Source of the DNA: Planctomycetota bacterium
Lineage (GTDB): Bacteria > Planctomycetota > SZUA-567 > JAFGGJ01
Assembly (NCBI GenBank): GCA_016930595.1
Contig: JAFGGJ010000029.1
Location: forward strand, 1 to 53,263
Direction of reading: 5' to 3'
DNA length: 53,263 nucleotides
The translations under genes and the position numbers were made by a program. Shown here in pieces: positions 51,648 to 53,263 of the stretch. The notes beneath the pieces are model-generated. The model saw nothing but the letters and a program-made list of their open reading frames with translations, searched no databases and had not been told where the DNA came from. Position 1 is the first letter of the stretch. Each line of letters starts with the position of its first letter.

Positions 51648-52736
51648 ATGTGCGCATTCGACGGTCTCGGCCTTCATCTCGGCAACCTCTCGCGGCTTTC
51701 CCACGCCCGCTCCCGCTCCCTTTCGGCGGAAAATTTTACGGGCGAAAAGGGCAAAGGCGCCATGGCTTCCGACGGCACCGGCGCCAAGTGCGCACGCGAC
51801 CTCGGCCCCGGCTGGAAAATCTCACCTTCCGTCCGCATCCCCGCCGGCGAAACCTTCACCGTCGCCGACGTCGACGGCCCCGGTGCAATCCAGCAGATAT
51901 GGATGACGCCCAACAACTGCAATTGGCGCTGCATGATCCTCCGCATCTACTGGGACGGCCAGGAACAGCCTTCCGTCGAATGCCCCCTCGGTGATTTCTT
52001 CGCCTGCGGCTGGGGCGAATACGCCCAGGTCTCTTCTCTCCCCGTCTGCGTCAATCCCGCCCGGGCGTTCAACTGCTACTGGGAAATGCCCTTCCGCAAA
52101 CACTGCCGCATCACCCTCGCCAACCGCCTCGAGGAAGACATGGTCCTCTATTACCAGGTCAACTACACGCTCACCGACGTCCCCGGCGACTGCGCGTACT
52201 TCCACGCCCAGTTCCGCCGCTCCAACCCTTTGCCGTACAGGGAAGTGCATACCATCCTCGATGGAGTTTCCGGGTGGGGGCATTACGTCGGTACCTGCAT
52301 GGCCTGGCAGGTGAACAACCGCGGCTGGTGGGGCGAAGGCGAAATCAAGTTCTACCTCGACGGCGACGCGGAATATCCCACCATCTGCGGCACCGGCACC
52401 GAAGACTACTTCTGCGGCTCCTACAACTTCGACGTCGGCGCCGAAAACGGCGGCTACCGGGAATTCACCACCCCCTACGCCGGCCTGGCCCAGGTCATCC
52501 GTCCCGACGGCCTCTACAAGTCGCAGCAGCGTTTCGGCCTGTACCGCTGGCACGTCATGGACCCCGTGCGCTTCGAGAAAGATGTCCGCGTCACCATCCA
52601 GGCGCTCGGCTGGCGCTCCGGCGGCCGCTACCTGCCGCTCCAGGACGACATTTCTTCCGTGGCCTTCTGGTACCAGGCGCTGCCCACCGCGCCCTTCCCG
52701 GAACTGCCCGGAAAGGACTTCCTTGAAATAGTGTAA
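51648..52736 (+). CDS. DUF2961/GH172-family protein
   Basis: A 362-residue protein of the DUF2961 family, now GH172, whose studied members act on fructofuranosyl or arabinofuranosyl linkages. Typical stretches are DGPGAIQQIWMTPN, SVECPLGDFFACGWGEY, CYWEMPFRKHCRITLAN and GTGTEDYFCGSYNF, which includes catalytic acidic residues. No signal peptide is seen. AAAGGAG precedes the ATG at 51648 by seven bases. Family members are abundant in Planctomycetota-type and gut bacteria. The substrate here is unknown. Confidence 0.88.
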   Translation: MCAFDGLGLHLGNLSRLSHARSRSLSAENFTGEKGKGAMASDGTGAKCARDLGPGWKISPSVRIPAGETFTVADVDGPGAIQQIWMTPNNCNWRCMILRIYWDGQEQPSVECPLGDFFACGWGEYAQVSSLPVCVNPARAFNCYWEMPFRKHCRITLANRLEEDMVLYYQVNYTLTDVPGDCAYFHAQFRRSNPLPYREVHTILDGVSGWGHYVGTCMAWQVNNRGWWGEGEIKFYLDGDAEYPTICGTGTEDYFCGSYNFDVGAENGGYREFTTPYAGLAQVIRPDGLYKSQQRFGLYRWHVMDPVRFEKDVRVTIQALGWRSGGRYLPLQDDISSVAFWYQALPTAPFPELPGKDFLEIV

Positions 52737-52776
52737 CCGTCGAACACACAACATGTTCCGGTGAAAGGGAAAAGAC

Positions 52777-53178
52777 GTGCACCAGGAATTCACACTGCTG
52801 GAAATGGTGGCCCGCGGAGGCATCATTGGTTTTGTCGTGCTGCTGTTCTCCTTCATCCTGCTGGTTACCGGTGTGGTATTCGTCGTCATGGCGCTCACCG
52901 GCGGCAGGTTCAAGCCGCCGTTCGGCATATACCTGGCGCTGGCTTTCGTTCCGCTCCTGCTGGGAATAGCCGGGACGGGACTGGGGTACATGGAAATCAA
53001 CGCTGTGCTGCGGGCCTTTAAAGGCGCGCCCAATCCTGAAGAAGTCGCGTACGGGAGGAAGATCGCTTTCTTCACCACCAAGTTCGGTATCGCCGGAACA
53101 CTGCCTTGCGCCGTGCTGGGGGCCGCGGGCATCATGATCAATGCCCACAGGAAACATGAAGAAGAGGATCTGGACTAG
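52777..53178 (+). CDS. Small multi-span membrane protein
   Basis: A 133-residue membrane protein with three hydrophobic segments (about 13-41, 48-70 and 100-122) and a charged C-terminus (HRKHEEEDLD). The segment around GLGYMEINAVLRAFKGAPNP and the last span faintly resemble short MotA/TolQ/ExbB-like proteins, but the proton-channel motif is not clear, so I give no family. The start is GTG at 52777 with AAAGGG upstream. Its stop codon TAG meets the first base of the right-end repeat. Confidence 0.65.
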   Translation: MHQEFTLLEMVARGGIIGFVVLLFSFILLVTGVVFVVMALTGGRFKPPFGIYLALAFVPLLLGIAGTGLGYMEINAVLRAFKGAPNPEEVAYGRKIAFFTTKFGIAGTLPCAVLGAAGIMINAHRKHEEEDLD

Positions 53179-53263
53179 CAAATTCCGTGCCAGATGTCCG
53201 AATCTACTATAAGAGTATACGACACACGCGTGAAAAGGGCCCGAAAACGTCTACAGGATCGCA
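53178..53263 (-). repeat. Right copy of 86-base terminal inverted repeat
   Basis: This is the reverse complement of the left copy (38-123) with about 7 differences. It begins at the last base of the final gene's stop codon and runs to the end of the window, where it may be cut by the window edge. Confidence 0.85.

Overview
The window is bacterial chromosomal DNA of high GC with tightly packed protein genes. I saw no rRNA, tRNA, CRISPR array, insertion sequence or phage gene. The gene set includes a flagellar switch pair, a FloA flotillin, pyruvate phosphate dikinase, a GH172 (DUF2961) enzyme, a GH130 enzyme, membrane-anchored alpha/alpha-toroid proteins, an ECF sigma factor with its anti-sigma, and many Gfo/Idh- and xylose-isomerase-type sugar proteins. 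Lipoproteins and LysM proteins suggest a diderm. The mix resembles Planctomycetota, Lentisphaerota or related PVC-type and candidate phyla, but this placement is inference and no marker settles it.

Layout. 1-431 is a gene-free, repeat-rich segment. 432-4600 holds a sugar isomerase-like gene, rpmB, ftsB-like, fliM, fliN-like and an XRE regulator. 4.7-12.1 kb holds an MBL hydrolase and tandem NDK operon, a Gfo/Idh oxidoreductase, ppdK and a Ca/Na antiporter. 12.1-16.3 kb holds two LysM membrane proteins, floA with a partner, ptsN and queD. 16.3-19.2 kb is a minus-strand operon of an anchored protein, pyrE and polX. 19.3-22.5 kb holds a D-2-hydroxyacid dehydrogenase, two exported proteins and an AAC(3)-fold enzyme. 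22.5-26.7 kb is a minus-strand operon of a zinc-ribbon beta-helix protein, a response regulator and ligA. 26.9-28 kb is the sigma/anti-sigma pair. 28-33.2 kb is a four-gene minus-strand operon: ABC exporter, DUF1854, BASS transporter and GAF/HD-GYP. 33.4-37.4 kb holds HDOD, queA, an MBL protein and diaminopropionate ammonia-lyase. 37.5-42.4 kb is a tandem array of three toroid paralogues. 42.6-48.1 kb is GT4-toroid, GH130, CvpA and a beta-helix protein. 48.1-49.2 kb is a SIR2-like gene of atypical composition. 49.3-53.2 kb holds kbl-tdh, a GH172 gene and a small membrane protein.

Two large-scale signals stand out. The plus strand is strongly G-rich on the left and strongly C-rich on the right, whichever strand carries the gene, and it crosses over near the middle. 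That is the pattern expected at a replication terminus. Also, the two ends carry the same 86-base sequence in inverted orientation (about 92% identical), which suggests a dispersed repeat family at which the assembly may have broken.

Promoter-like sites recur in a consistent form: TTGNNN, a 16-18 base spacer, then a TATAAT-like hexamer. They separate most transcription units. Starts were chosen by Shine-Dalgarno spacing. TTG starts are frequent, and three genes start with TTG overlapping the upstream TGA as TTGA. Two genes (ECF sigma and CvpA) have a -10 box 6-7 bases before the ATG and no ribosome-binding site, so they may be leaderless.
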